From the NCBI RefSeq assembly GCF_004118325.1, contig NZ_RDFA01000001.1, forward strand, positions 294,424 to 358,423: 64,000 nucleotides of DNA. The letters run 5' to 3'. The stretch comes from Halorientalis pallida. GTDB lineage: Archaea > Halobacteriota > Halobacteria > Halobacteriales > Haloarculaceae. A model generated the notes under the pieces. The model was given only the letters and a program-made list of their open reading frames with translations, had not been told where the DNA came from and searched no databases. Positions 17,310 through 24,977 of the stretch are shown piece by piece (positions within the stretch are counted from its first letter, which is position 1; each line of letters starts with the position of its first letter). A program made the position numbers and the translations under genes.

Positions 17310-18596
17310 TCACTGTCCGAACAGCCGGTCGAGGTGGTCGTTCAGGAAGAGGCGGCCAGGGTCACACGCCTCGCGGACACGTCGGAAGGTGTTCCACTCC
17401 GGGTACAGGGCCGGAACGTCCGTGCCGTCGAGCGAGTGGAGTTTGCCCCAGTGAGGTCGGCCGCCGCGTTCCCGGAGGATCGACGCGACGGCCTCGAAGT
17501 AGCGATGGTGGGGCTTGCGGTGGTACTTGTGGACGGCGACGAACCCCGACTCACGGCCGTAGGCCGGGCTGAGCGGGATGTCGTCGCCGGCGGTGTACCG
17601 GACCTCGACTGGGAACGTGACCGGTTCGTCGTGGCGCTCGATCCAAGCTTTGAGCTCCCGGATCGCCGGCGTGATCTCGTCTGCGGGGATGCTCCACTCG
17701 CTCTCGGCGAAGCGGACCGTCCGGTCGTGGGCGAACAGTTCGTGACTCGGACCGACGGCCCGATCCGACGAGAACGACCACGCGGCAGCCCTGGTCGCGT
17801 ACGGCGCAGTCGACGGGAATCTGGTCGAGAGCCGGCACAGCACCTCCCACGCGAGGTTCTCGACTTTGCTGTCGAAGTCGCCGCCGGGTCCCGTCCGATC
17901 GGCGTCGGTCCGGTTCATCGTCTTGACGAAGGCCGTCTCCGTGTGGGGGAACCAGAAGAACTCGAAGTGGCGATTCTCCGAACGAAGTTCGGGGAGTCTG
18001 TCGAGACAGGCGTCGAGGGGCATCGGTCGGGTCCGGAGTTCGAGGTCGTACGCGGGGACCACGTCCAGCGTGACCGTCGAGATGACCCCGAGCGCACCCA
18101 GCGAAACCTGGGCGGCCCGGAACAGGTCCGGCCGCTCGTCGGGCGAACACTCCACGACGGTCCCGTCGGCGGTGATGAGCCCCATGCGGGCGACCTGCGT
18201 GGACAGGATACCCAGGTCGCTGCCCGTGCCGTGGGTGCCGGTGCTGATCGCCCCGGCGACGGTCTGGTGGTCGATGTCGCCGAGGTTCTCCATCGCCAGC
18301 CCGTAGGCGGCCAGTTCGCTCGACAGGTGAGACAGCGGCGTCCCGGCGCGGACGGTCACCTGCTGGGCCGCTTCGTCGACGTCGACGATACCGCTGTAGT
18401 TCTCCAGGGTGACGAGCACGTCACCGCTGGGGACGACTGGCGGGAACGAGTGGGCCGACCCTGCGACGCGAAGCGTGCCGGCCCCTGGTCCAAGGCCAGC
18501 GACCAGTTCGCGCAGTTCCTCCTCCGAGGCGGGCGTCTCCCACTGCTGTGGGTGACACGACGCCGTCCCGGCCCAGTTGCGCCACTCACTGCTCAT
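17310..18596 (-). CDS. FAD-linked oxidase, D-arabinono-1,4-lactone oxidase family
   Basis: The 428-residue protein has an N-terminal PCMH-type FAD domain (VAGSAHSFPP, then GDIDHQTVAGAISTGTHGTG, to about residue 175) and a C-terminal ALO domain ending with RPHWGKLHSLDG, a motif typical of aldonolactone oxidases. It should oxidise a sugar acid lactone or sugar alcohol with O2 or another acceptor. The downstream neighbour upstream in transcription is a PLP aldolase of the D-threonine aldolase type; this pair also occurs together in actinobacteria, as I recall, suggesting a shared pathway. Confidence 0.88.
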   Translation of the reverse strand: MSSEWRNWAGTASCHPQQWETPASEEELRELVAGLGPGAGTLRVAGSAHSFPPVVPSGDVLVTLENYSGIVDVDEAAQQVTVRAGTPLSHLSSELAAYGLAMENLGDIDHQTVAGAISTGTHGTGSDLGILSTQVARMGLITADGTVVECSPDERPDLFRAAQVSLGALGVISTVTLDVVPAYDLELRTRPMPLDACLDRLPELRSENRHFEFFWFPHTETAFVKTMNRTDADRTGPGGDFDSKVENLAWEVLCRLSTRFPSTAPYATRAAAWSFSSDRAVGPSHELFAHDRTVRFAESEWSIPADEITPAIRELKAWIERHDEPVTFPVEVRYTAGDDIPLSPAYGRESGFVAVHKYHRKPHHRYFEAVASILRERGGRPHWGKLHSLDGTDVPALYPEWNTFRRVREACDPGRLFLNDHLDRLFGQ

Positions 18597-18650
18597 GATT
18601 TCTCCGGGTCGCCCCGTGCTGTTCGTCGAACTCGGCTGTCGGTGTCGTGG

Positions 18651-19832
18651 TTACATGAAACATTTCCCGTCACCTCGGTACGTGGGTGCCGTCTCGACGA
18701 CCGCGCCGTCGGCGACGACCGCCATCGATGCGAAGGTGCGACACAGTTCGCCGGCCTTGGCGTGGCGGCAAACGACCGGATCACCGAGCGAGAGCGAGCC
18801 GTCGTACTCGATGGGGGTCTGGACCTCGCCGGCACCTTCCGTGTCGGTCAACTCGGCCTCGCGGGGTCGCGCGACCGTCGGTGCCTTGTCGGAGCCGGCG
18901 GGCCCGGACGCGACGTACCCGCCGCCGCGACAGGTGTAGATGTCGTCGGCGGGCCGACGAGTGACCTCGATCGCGTACCCAGCCGCCGGCGTGTGCTGGA
19001 ACCCGTCGTAGTGGTCGAACAGCGTCGGCGCGTAGAAACCGGAGCCGACGGTCACTTCCGTGACCGCGGGGTCGTCGGTCGTGTACGCCAGGCTCCCGGT
19101 CCCGCCGCCGTTGACGAACCGCAGGTCGTGCCCGCGGTCGGCCAGCGCGTCGACGACGGCCCCGCGACGGTCGGCGACGGCGCGTTTCGACCGCTCTTTC
19201 AGCAGGCGGACGGCCGCGTCGACCGCCGCGTTGTTCGCGGGGTTCCGGTCCGGGAGGCCGGCGATCTGCCCCTCGTAGCCCATCACCCCGTCGAGTCGGA
19301 CCCCGTCGGTTCGCTCGATGGCGTCGGCCACCGCCAGCGCGTCGGCCGGCGTCCGAACGTCCGAGCGCCGCGTCCCGAAGAACACGCCCAGATGCTCGCT
19401 CGACATGTCTACGTCGAGACAGAGCGGGACCTCGACGCCGATCTCGGCGGCCACCTCCCCGGCGCGTTCGACGTGGGCCGCGCCGTCGACCATGAGCGTG
19501 ATCGTCGTCCCCGACTCGACCGTCTCACAGACGGTCCGCAGTTCCGACGGCTGATAGATCGGATACGCCACGAGCAGGTCCTCGAACCCCAGTGCCGCCA
19601 GGTGCGCGGCTTCCGCGCCGTGATAGCACATGACGCCACGAAAGCCGTCGTGGTCGAGGACGTACTCCATGACCGCCCGACAGCGCAGTGACTTCGAGGC
19701 GATCCGAACCGGGAGCGAGCGGGCCCGCGTCCGTACCTGCTCGATGTTTCCGTCTAACGCGTCACGGTCGACGAACGCCAGCGGGAACTCCAGGTCGGCG
19801 AACGTCTGCCGATAGTAGTCGTAGTCACGCAT
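18651..19832 (-). CDS. PLP-dependent amino acid deaminase/aldolase (alanine racemase-like N-terminal domain)
   Basis: The 393-residue protein is a fold-III PLP enzyme. VRIASKSLRC near residue 42-51 contains the Lys that forms the aldimine, LDVDMSSEHLGV (about 160) and VNGGGTGSLAY (about 248) are phosphate and pocket segments, and the C-terminal CRHAKAGELC region is the metal-binding domain of the D-threonine aldolase/D-serine dehydratase group. It precedes the lactone oxidase gene by 54 nt on the same strand, so they probably form an operon. The exact substrate is not clear. Confidence 0.85.
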   Translation of the reverse strand: MRDYDYYRQTFADLEFPLAFVDRDALDGNIEQVRTRARSLPVRIASKSLRCRAVMEYVLDHDGFRGVMCYHGAEAAHLAALGFEDLLVAYPIYQPSELRTVCETVESGTTITLMVDGAAHVERAGEVAAEIGVEVPLCLDVDMSSEHLGVFFGTRRSDVRTPADALAVADAIERTDGVRLDGVMGYEGQIAGLPDRNPANNAAVDAAVRLLKERSKRAVADRRGAVVDALADRGHDLRFVNGGGTGSLAYTTDDPAVTEVTVGSGFYAPTLFDHYDGFQHTPAAGYAIEVTRRPADDIYTCRGGGYVASGPAGSDKAPTVARPREAELTDTEGAGEVQTPIEYDGSLSLGDPVVCRHAKAGELCRTFASMAVVADGAVVETAPTYRGDGKCFM

Positions 19833-19946
19833 TCCGGCACCCAGATCCTTGCGGATGGGTCACAACCCGGTCGGGAATGGGTATAGTTTCGGGGGAACTG
19901 ATGCGGACAATTAAAACACGGTGGCGGTCGGCGTCGGGGTGGGCAG

Positions 19947-20381
19947 TTACTCGAACTCGCCGTCGGAGACGTCTTCCTCGGTCTGTCCGGCCATCTCCAG
20001 CCGGTGGTGGGGCAGGAAGTGAGCCAGGTCCGTCGTGGTGACGATGCCGACGGGCTCGCCGCCCTCGGTGACTGGCAGTTTCTTGACGCCGTTGTTGCCC
20101 ATGCGGTCACCGGCGTTCTCTACGGTGTCGTCGGGCCGGATGGTCACGACCGGTTCGGACATCAACTGGCCGACGGTCGTGTCCGCTGGGTCCTTGCCCT
20201 GGCCGATGGACTTGACCACGTCGTACTCGGTAATGATGCCGTCGATGGGGTCCTCGCCGATGATGAGTGAGCCGACGCCCTCCTCCGCGAACACACGCGC
20301 CACCTCTTCGACGGTCGCGTCCTTCCCGACCGTCTTGACCGGAGAACTCATGATCTCGCTGACTGGCGTTTCGTCTGCCAT
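19947..20381 (-). CDS. CBS-domain protein
   Basis: The 144-residue protein consists of two CBS motifs (about 8-60 and 72-130), forming one Bateman module. VKTVGKDATVEEVARVFAE and VVTIRPDDTVENAGDRM are typical starts, and NNGVKKLPVTEGGEPVGIVTTTDL is near the end. Such modules bind adenine nucleotides and regulate partners. The gene downstream on the same strand is the aldolase, 114 nt away, separated by a T-rich stretch (TTTTAATT on the minus strand) that may terminate this gene. Confidence 0.88.
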   Translation of the reverse strand: MADETPVSEIMSSPVKTVGKDATVEEVARVFAEEGVGSLIIGEDPIDGIITEYDVVKSIGQGKDPADTTVGQLMSEPVVTIRPDDTVENAGDRMGNNGVKKLPVTEGGEPVGIVTTTDLAHFLPHHRLEMAGQTEEDVSDGEFE

Positions 20382-20477
20382 GGCTGTACGTGGGCGGTCG
20401 TACGCCGCACTCTTAAGAGTAGCCCTCGACCGGCCGAATCGGGTGACGGAAGTCCGATCTCCGCTCGCGTGCCGACT

Positions 20478-21041
20478 TCACTGACTGAGACGTTCGCGCA
20501 GCTCTTCCATCTGGGTCTGGAGCTGTTCGAACCCGTCGAACGGCGTGCCGTCGGTCTCCTGCTGGAGCTTCTCGAGCTGTTCCTCGGTCTGTTCGAGGAA
20601 GGAGAGTGTCTGTTCTTCGAGATCCTCGTGGGCCTGCCGGAGCTGTTCGACCTGCTGATCGACGGACTCGACGTAGGACTCGGCGGCCGACTCGGCGTTC
20701 TCGAAGCCGGCTTCCGTGAACTCGATGGCCTGCTCGTTGGCCTGCTGGGTCGCCTCCTCGGCGGCGTCGAACTGCTGGTCGATGGCGTCCCGGATCTGGT
20801 CGAAGTCGGTCTCGCCATCGGGGACCATCCCCTCGATCGTGTCGAGGGTGCTGTGGATCGCCTCGCGTGTCATCTCCGAACCGCGCTCGGTCGCCTCGGC
20901 CCCGCCTTCGGCCCCGCTCAACATCGCCTCGTTGAGCCGCTGCTGGAACTCGATACCCTGCTGCATGGCCTTCTGACTCCGTTCGAGCGCCTGTCGCTGG
21001 AGTTCGAACGCCTGGCTCACCGGATTACTGTCGTTTGCCAT
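20478..21041 (-). CDS. Coiled-coil helical protein, phasin-like
   Basis: The 187-residue protein is almost all helix: Gln/Glu-rich, with heptad-like hydrophobic spacing (QQVEQLRQAHEDLEEQ, LEKLQQE) and no Cys or signal. The first 40 residues are clearly related to those of the next gene on this strand (SQAFELQRQALERSQKAM against GRVFGLQRTAVRESRRAV), so they are paralogues. Its composition resembles phasins that coat polyhydroxyalkanoate granules, but no PHA gene is nearby, so the assignment is only a suggestion. Confidence 0.7.
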   Translation of the reverse strand: MANDSNPVSQAFELQRQALERSQKAMQQGIEFQQRLNEAMLSGAEGGAEATERGSEMTREAIHSTLDTIEGMVPDGETDFDQIRDAIDQQFDAAEEATQQANEQAIEFTEAGFENAESAAESYVESVDQQVEQLRQAHEDLEEQTLSFLEQTEEQLEKLQQETDGTPFDGFEQLQTQMEELRERLSQ

Positions 21042-21120
21042 GTCCCGACTGTCGGTAGCCAGCCGCTTGAAGGCTAGTGATGCGATAGTGGCAGTTCGGC
21101 GTCGGCTGGTGTCCCGTGGC

Positions 21121-21705
21121 TCAGTCGGCCATCGCGGCCGCGAAGCCCGCGAGGCGGGCGTGCATCGTCCGGAGGTCCGCCTGGAGCGTCGACAACTGGC
21201 GGCGAAACTCGGCTACCTGCTCGTCGCGTTCGTCCTCGTCGAGGGACGCGACGTACTCACGGAGCCGCTGTTCGAGGGCCTCGTGTCTGTCCAGCAAGAC
21301 GTTGAGCTGGCGGTTGATCGCGAGCAACACCGACCGGAGCCCCCGCTCGTAGCGGTCGAACCCCGAGTCGGCGGCACCGACGAACCGGTCACTGGCAGTC
21401 GCGTTCGCGCTCACGAGGGCGTCGATCGGACGGTCGAGCAATCGTCGGAGCGGCCCCGGTTCGTCGCCGGGCCCCTCACCGGGCAGGACGCCGGCGAGCC
21501 AGTCGGCACCGCCGCGAACGGCGTCGGCGCACGACTCGACGACCGCCTCGCGCGTGGCCGCTTCCGCCCGCATGCCGACCAGCACCGCGTCGTCGACCTG
21601 TCGCTGGAGGACGAGCCCGTTCCACACAGCCCTGCGGCTCTCGCGGACCGCCGTCCGCTGGAGACCGAAGACCCGGCCGATCGCATCGGTCTCGTGGTGT
21701 GCCAT
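21121..21705 (-). CDS. Helical protein, paralogue of the adjacent coiled-coil gene
   Basis: The 194-residue protein shares its N-terminus with the gene at 20478-21041 and has a similar plan: amphipathic N-terminal helices, then a long C-terminal coiled coil (about 120-190, HEALEQRLREYVASLDEDER). It is less acidic. ATG 21705 (MAHHETDAIGRVFGLQR) is chosen for the alignment with the paralogue. The function is unknown; phasin-like or structural. Confidence 0.7.
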   Translation of the reverse strand: MAHHETDAIGRVFGLQRTAVRESRRAVWNGLVLQRQVDDAVLVGMRAEAATREAVVESCADAVRGGADWLAGVLPGEGPGDEPGPLRRLLDRPIDALVSANATASDRFVGAADSGFDRYERGLRSVLLAINRQLNVLLDRHEALEQRLREYVASLDEDERDEQVAEFRRQLSTLQADLRTMHARLAGFAAAMAD

Positions 21706-21781
21706 ATCGCACCACAGTATTCGGGACGGATTAACCCTCGTGTCGAACACAGTGACCGATATCGAGCGCCGAAACGGGCGG

Positions 21782-21859
21782 TCACTCGTAGATGGGGCCC
21801 TCGTGACTGGGTCCCTTCGCGTCGGGGTCGTAGATGCGGTCGCTCTCGCGGCCCTGCAC
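21782..21859 (-). CDS. Possible 25-residue ORF downstream of the bat-like regulator
   Basis: From GTG 21859 a short frame encodes an acidic peptide ending KGPSHEGPIYE. It begins 8 nt after the stop of the upstream regulator gene, and its codons are of the GC-rich acidic type seen in real genes here. It could be a coupled small protein or the remnant of a longer one, since the frame continues upstream without a stop to within the regulator gene. No function can be given. Confidence 0.3.
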   Translation of the reverse strand: MQGRESDRIYDPDAKGPSHEGPIYE

Positions 21860-21867
21860 GTCGGCGC

Positions 21868-22530
21868 TCAGTCCTGGCTGGCCACCGGGCCGAGGACCTT
21901 CTGCTGGGCCGCCGCGAGGTGTTCCGCGAGCGTCGACGGCGAGATCTCGAGTTCGGCTGCCACTTCCTCGGCGTTTGCCCCCTTCGGGTATTCGAAGTAG
22001 CCCATGTCGTAGGCCGTCGTCAGGACCTCGCGCTGGCGGTCGGTCAGCCGGCCCGTATCGACGGAGACGAAGCCGTTCCCGACCACTTCACCGGACTGAC
22101 TGAGGTTGCGGACGGCAACGTCGTCGAACCGCTCGCGGGCGGCCGCGACGATGTCGCGCACCTGATCGGTATCGGGCGCGTAGAACACTACGTACAGCGT
22201 TCCGTCGACGGCGTGAACGTCGTTGACGGGGCAGCAGAAACTCTCGACCAGGTCGGCGGGGCAGGTCTCGGCCTCGCACTGACGGCGATACCGGACGCCT
22301 TCGTCGGTCCGGAACACCGGGTCGCCGTCCACGCCGTCGGTCGTGGAGTCGGTCTGGACCGTGAACTCCGTGCTGGTACTGTTCTGGGAGCCACAGCTGG
22401 TCCGGGCGACCGAGTCGACCCGCGCCCCGGAACGGCTCGACGCGTCCGCGAGCGGACACTCGCGGGGTCGCGTGATGGCGAGAGTCACGCTGACACCGGC
22501 CTGGATCGGGTCGGGTTCGGTCGTGCTCAT
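21868..22530 (-). CDS. bat-type HTH regulator with a Cys-rich sensor segment
   Basis: The 220-residue protein ends in an HTH_10 (bacterio-opsin activator) domain: LTDRQREVLTTAYDMGYFEYP and LEISPSTLAEHLAAAQQKV (about 155-210). The N-terminal part carries a cysteine cluster, CEAETC followed by FCCP (about 85-100), plus an isolated Cys, that could hold an Fe-S cluster or metal. This plan recalls the haloarchaeal NarO-like oxygen/nitrate regulators, as I remember them. ATG 22530 gives MSTTEPDPIQAG. A second bat-like gene lies 76 nt upstream on the same strand. Confidence 0.8.
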   Translation of the reverse strand: MSTTEPDPIQAGVSVTLAITRPRECPLADASSRSGARVDSVARTSCGSQNSTSTEFTVQTDSTTDGVDGDPVFRTDEGVRYRRQCEAETCPADLVESFCCPVNDVHAVDGTLYVVFYAPDTDQVRDIVAAARERFDDVAVRNLSQSGEVVGNGFVSVDTGRLTDRQREVLTTAYDMGYFEYPKGANAEEVAAELEISPSTLAEHLAAAQQKVLGPVASQD

Positions 22531-22606
22531 GTGTACACGTTCACAGCCCGGTTTCAAAACCCGCGGGCGACGTTCCCACGCCGTAGGAACGACGAGCCGC
22601 GGAGCG

Positions 22607-23263
22607 TCACTGGGCTTCGGCGATCGGGCCCTCGTCGAGTTCCGCGACGAACTCCTTGACGATGGCCTCTTCGGCACGGTGGAGCGTCTCGCTGACGGTG
22701 GATTTCGCCATCCCGAGGTGGTCGGCCAGTTCCGTCAGGGACGACCCCCGGGGCGTGTCGTAGTAGCCCTGCTGGACCGCCGCCGCCACGAGGTCTCGCT
22801 GTCGGTTCGTCAGTAGCTGGTCCGTCGAATCGACCGTCCGACGGACGTACTCTACCTCGAAGCTCATCCCGAACTGTTCGAGTTGCGACCCGAACGTCGA
22901 CAGCCGGTCCCGGGACGCGGTCACCTCCACGGTCGCGAGACCACCCCGGATCTCGACCGGCGGTTCGAGCGGGATCCCGGACTCCTTGACTGAGAACAGC
23001 AAGAGCGGTTCGGTCGTCTCGAACTGGATCAGCGTCCGGTCGTCGGACTGCCCCAGCAGGTCCAGCGACACGACGGTCTCGCGCTCCTGGATGCGCCGAA
23101 TCACCGCCGGGAGGTCCTCGCCACTGAGTTCGACCAGCCCGACACCCGTCTCCCCCGTGGGGAGCGCCGCCAGCACCCGAAACTCCACGTCAGGGTAGTC
23201 CGTCGAGAGGTCGCCGATCCAGGCCGCCTGCGGCAGTCGGACGCTCAGTTTGGCTCGTGGCAT
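22607..23263 (-). CDS. bat-type HTH regulator
   Basis: The 218-residue protein has an N-terminal sensor-like region of about 150 residues and a C-terminal HTH_10 domain (LLTNRQRDLVAAAVQQGYYDTP, LGMAKSTVSETLHRAEEAIV). ATG 23263 (MPRAKLSVRLP) is the usual family start; ATG 23344 in frame would add 27 residues and overlap one of the palindromes. Two CGAAC-N2-GTTCG palindromes lie in the gap between this gene and the divergent DUF2249 gene. Confidence 0.82.
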   Translation of the reverse strand: MPRAKLSVRLPQAAWIGDLSTDYPDVEFRVLAALPTGETGVGLVELSGEDLPAVIRRIQERETVVSLDLLGQSDDRTLIQFETTEPLLLFSVKESGIPLEPPVEIRGGLATVEVTASRDRLSTFGSQLEQFGMSFEVEYVRRTVDSTDQLLTNRQRDLVAAAVQQGYYDTPRGSSLTELADHLGMAKSTVSETLHRAEEAIVKEFVAELDEGPIAEAQ

Positions 23264-23306
23264 GGGATAGTAGAGAGTTGGCACCACGCTCCCCAGTAGG
23301 CGGTTC

Positions 23307-23340
23307 CGAACGTGTTCGGCACTCCGTGCGAACGGGTTCG
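23307..23340. promoter_or_regulatory. Two CGAAC-N2-GTTCG palindromes before the DUF2249 gene
   Basis: CGAACGTGTTCG (23307-23318) and CGAACGGGTTCG (23329-23340) have centres 22 bp apart, two helical turns. The second ends a few nt before a CATAAGGATT TATA-like element for the DUF2249 gene at 23379. The same motif occurs at 24221 and 48591. Confidence 0.6.
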
Positions 23341-23378
23341 ACATAAGGATTGGGGGCAGTGTCGCCGTACGTCGGCGT

Positions 23379-23657
23379 ATGGGAGTCGAGCCCACGGACG
23401 TCGCTCACGGAGCCGTCGAGGAGACGGGTGCGCCCCAGTCGGCACCGCAGGAACGGTTGGACGTGCGCGACCTCGGGCCGCCGAAGCCGCCGACGCGGAC
23501 GCTGGAGCGACTGGCGGACCTGGACGACGGGACCGTTCTGGGCCAGTTCAACGACCGCGCGCCACAGCACCCCTTCCCGGAACTCGAGGACAGGGGCTAC
23601 GCGTACGGGACCGTCGAACGGGACGAGGCCGTCGTGACCGTCGTCTGGACGCCGTGA
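23379..23657 (+). CDS. DUF2249 domain protein
   Basis: The 92-residue product has a Pro-rich N-terminal part, then LDVRDLGPPKPPTRTLERLA (about 27-46), the IRS-like start of DUF2249, and HPFPELEDRGYAYGTVERDE towards the end. DUF2249 is a small TusA-like fold seen near nitrogen-oxide and haem genes in haloarchaea. Two CGAAC-N2-GTTCG palindromes and a TATA-like CATAAGGATT lie just upstream. A 21-codon frame starts inside its stop (GTGA). Confidence 0.75.
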   Translation: MGVEPTDVAHGAVEETGAPQSAPQERLDVRDLGPPKPPTRTLERLADLDDGTVLGQFNDRAPQHPFPELEDRGYAYGTVERDEAVVTVVWTP

Positions 23658-23719
23658 CCGAAACCCCGGACGCCGACGGCGACCCGGTCCGGATCGCCCT
23701 CGACCTGTTCGGCGACTAG
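23654..23719 (+). CDS. Possible 21-residue ORF overlapping the DUF2249 stop
   Basis: GTG 23654 overlaps the TGA of the preceding gene and opens an acidic frame ending RIALDLFGD, whose stop overlaps that of the convergent cupin gene. It is either a coupled peptide or the shifted tail of the DUF2249 gene. Nothing more can be said. Confidence 0.2.
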   Translation: MTETPDADGDPVRIALDLFGD

Positions 23720-24017
23720 TCCTCGGTCCGGCGGGCGAGTACCAGTAGCGCCTCGCTGTCTTCGACGGCCCTCGGTGACACCTCTCGGCGGCCGTCGAAC
23801 CGGATCACGTCGTCCGGTTCCAGGTCGTCTGTCTCCTCGTCGAGATCGAGCGCCATCTCGCCCGAGGGGGGGGGGGCAGAACGACCGTCCGTTCGGGATG
23901 GCGGTGCGGGTCGACCGTCTCACCAGCCGACAGATCGAGCCGGACCACCAGCGGTTCGTCGAACAGTTTCGCGTGGGGCGAGCCAGTCAGTTCGTCGAGT
24001 GCGACGGTCTCGGCCAT
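23716..24017 (-). pseudogene. Cupin-domain gene interrupted at an 11-G/C run
   Basis: The frame from ATG 24017 reads MAETVALDELTGSP and reaches the cupin motif VDPHRHPERTVVL, then runs into 11 C's (23866-23876) and off into a non-cupin sequence. The frame one step over resumes with SGEMALDLDEETDDLEPDD and continues to a TAG at 23716 with a normal acidic C-terminus. So a frameshift in the homopolymer breaks an otherwise intact small cupin of about 99 residues. It is either phase variation, decay or a base-calling error. The start overlaps the stop of the upstream DUF2249-like gene. Confidence 0.7.
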
Positions 24018-24181
24018 CACTGCTTGGGGAACTCCGCGACGAATTTCTCGGTGTCCTCGCGGCGCACCTCGTAGTTGTCCGCGTCGAAGGCGTCGACCTC
24101 GGCGTCGTCCTCCGCGAAGGTGTCCATGATCTGTGGGTGACGCTCCTTCGGTGGGATCTCGTGCACGTCGATAGCTGGCAT
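24017..24181 (-). CDS. Shortened DUF2249-type protein, 54 residues
   Basis: The protein starts MPAIDVHEIPPKERHPQI, as normal for DUF2249, and ends with DADNYEVRREDTEKFVAEFP, but the middle segment that normally holds the substrate-facing strand (LVNDHDP-type) is missing; about 25 residues appear deleted in frame. Its stop overlaps the cupin ATG. A perfect CGAAC-N2-GTTCG palindrome with 8-bp arms lies 36 nt upstream. Confidence 0.65.
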   Translation of the reverse strand: MPAIDVHEIPPKERHPQIMDTFAEDDAEVDAFDADNYEVRREDTEKFVAEFPKQ

Positions 24182-24217
24182 ACACCGACAGTTCCCGGCG
24201 GCCCGGCCTCCGGATTG

Positions 24218-24235
24218 TCCCGAACTTGTTCGGGA
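24218..24235. promoter_or_regulatory. Palindrome TCCCGAAC-TT-GTTCGGGA
   Basis: The two 8-bp arms are perfect inverted copies around TT, including CGAAC-N2-GTTCG. It lies between the divergent DUF2249/cupin pair and the gene at 24322, about 45 nt from a TATA-like TTCAAAAATG for the latter. It is a strong operator candidate of the same type as at 23307 and 48591. Confidence 0.6.
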
Positions 24236-24321
24236 TCCTCCGACAGCGGGCACGGCGGTGACGGAGCGTCCGGAGCGTCCTTCAAAAATGCTTTCTGTGC
24301 GGTGGCGGTCCAGTGAACTGT

Positions 24322-24717
24322 ATGCCACCCCGCGAACGGGCGAAGGCCGAGATGATCTCGCGCTGGGACGCCGTGTTCCGGGCGGTCAGTGCGGAGCAGC
24401 GACGGCAGGTCGTCGTCAACCTGCTGGAGTCCTCGCCGGACCCGGCGTTATCGCTCCCCCAGGCCGCCAATCCGACGTACCTGCTCGACGATCCCGAGCG
24501 ACTCCCGACTGAACTGATCCGCAACCACCTCCCGCTGCCGGCCGAGGAGGGCTTCGTCGAGTGGGACCGCGAGCCCGTCTGTGTCGAGCGCGGTCCGAGA
24601 TTCGAGGAGGTGGCTACGGTGTTCGAGGCGTTGCACGCAAACACCGACCATATTCCGCCGCAGTTGCCCCATGGATGTCACCGCCTCGAAGAGAAACGGG
24701 AAGGCGGGGCAGTATGA
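24322..24717 (+). CDS. Haloarchaeal HTH-like protein (DUF7344-type)
   Basis: The 131-residue protein begins MPPRERAKAEMISRWDAVF and continues AVSAEQRRQVVVNLLES, a helix-turn-helix-like start seen in haloarchaeal DUF7344 proteins, which often pair with HalOD1 proteins. The middle is acidic. A TATA-like TTCAAAAATG is about 32 nt upstream. The ATG of the HalOD1 gene overlaps its TGA, so they are translated together. Confidence 0.65.
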   Translation: MPPRERAKAEMISRWDAVFRAVSAEQRRQVVVNLLESSPDPALSLPQAANPTYLLDDPERLPTELIRNHLPLPAEEGFVEWDREPVCVERGPRFEEVATVFEALHANTDHIPPQLPHGCHRLEEKREGGAV

Positions 24718-24977
24718 GCCGCGAGAGTGTACTCGTCGAGGTGGTCCGGGCGGTCGCCGAGGTGGACGGCGTCGAACCACACGAACTCGACTACTCCCTG
24801 TACGATTACGTCGACACGGAAGCACTGGAGTCACTCGCCGCGTTCGATCGGTCGAACTGGTCGCTGATCTTCGAGATTCCGGATCACGAAGTCACGCTCA
24901 CCGGGACGGGGGAACTCCTGATCGACGGCGAACTGCAACGCCGGCTCGACTCCGTCGAGTTCGAGCGACTCGACTAG
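24714..24977 (+). CDS. HalOD1 output domain protein
   Basis: The 87-residue protein is a lone HalOD1 domain: ESVLVEVVRAVAEVDGVEPHELDYSLYDYVD is the family opening, ending in an acidic tail. HalOD1 is a presumed output domain of haloarchaeal signalling. It is translationally coupled to the HTH-like gene and convergent, by 4 nt overlap, with the next gene. Confidence 0.8.
   Translation: MSRESVLVEVVRAVAEVDGVEPHELDYSLYDYVDTEALESLAAFDRSNWSLIFEIPDHEVTLTGTGELLIDGELQRRLDSVEFERLD

Noticed and set aside
17256..19691. An 811-residue plus-strand frame over the lactone oxidase and aldolase genes
   Set aside because: Both minus-strand genes have clear family motifs and the plus frame is low-complexity Arg/Gly/Val sequence.
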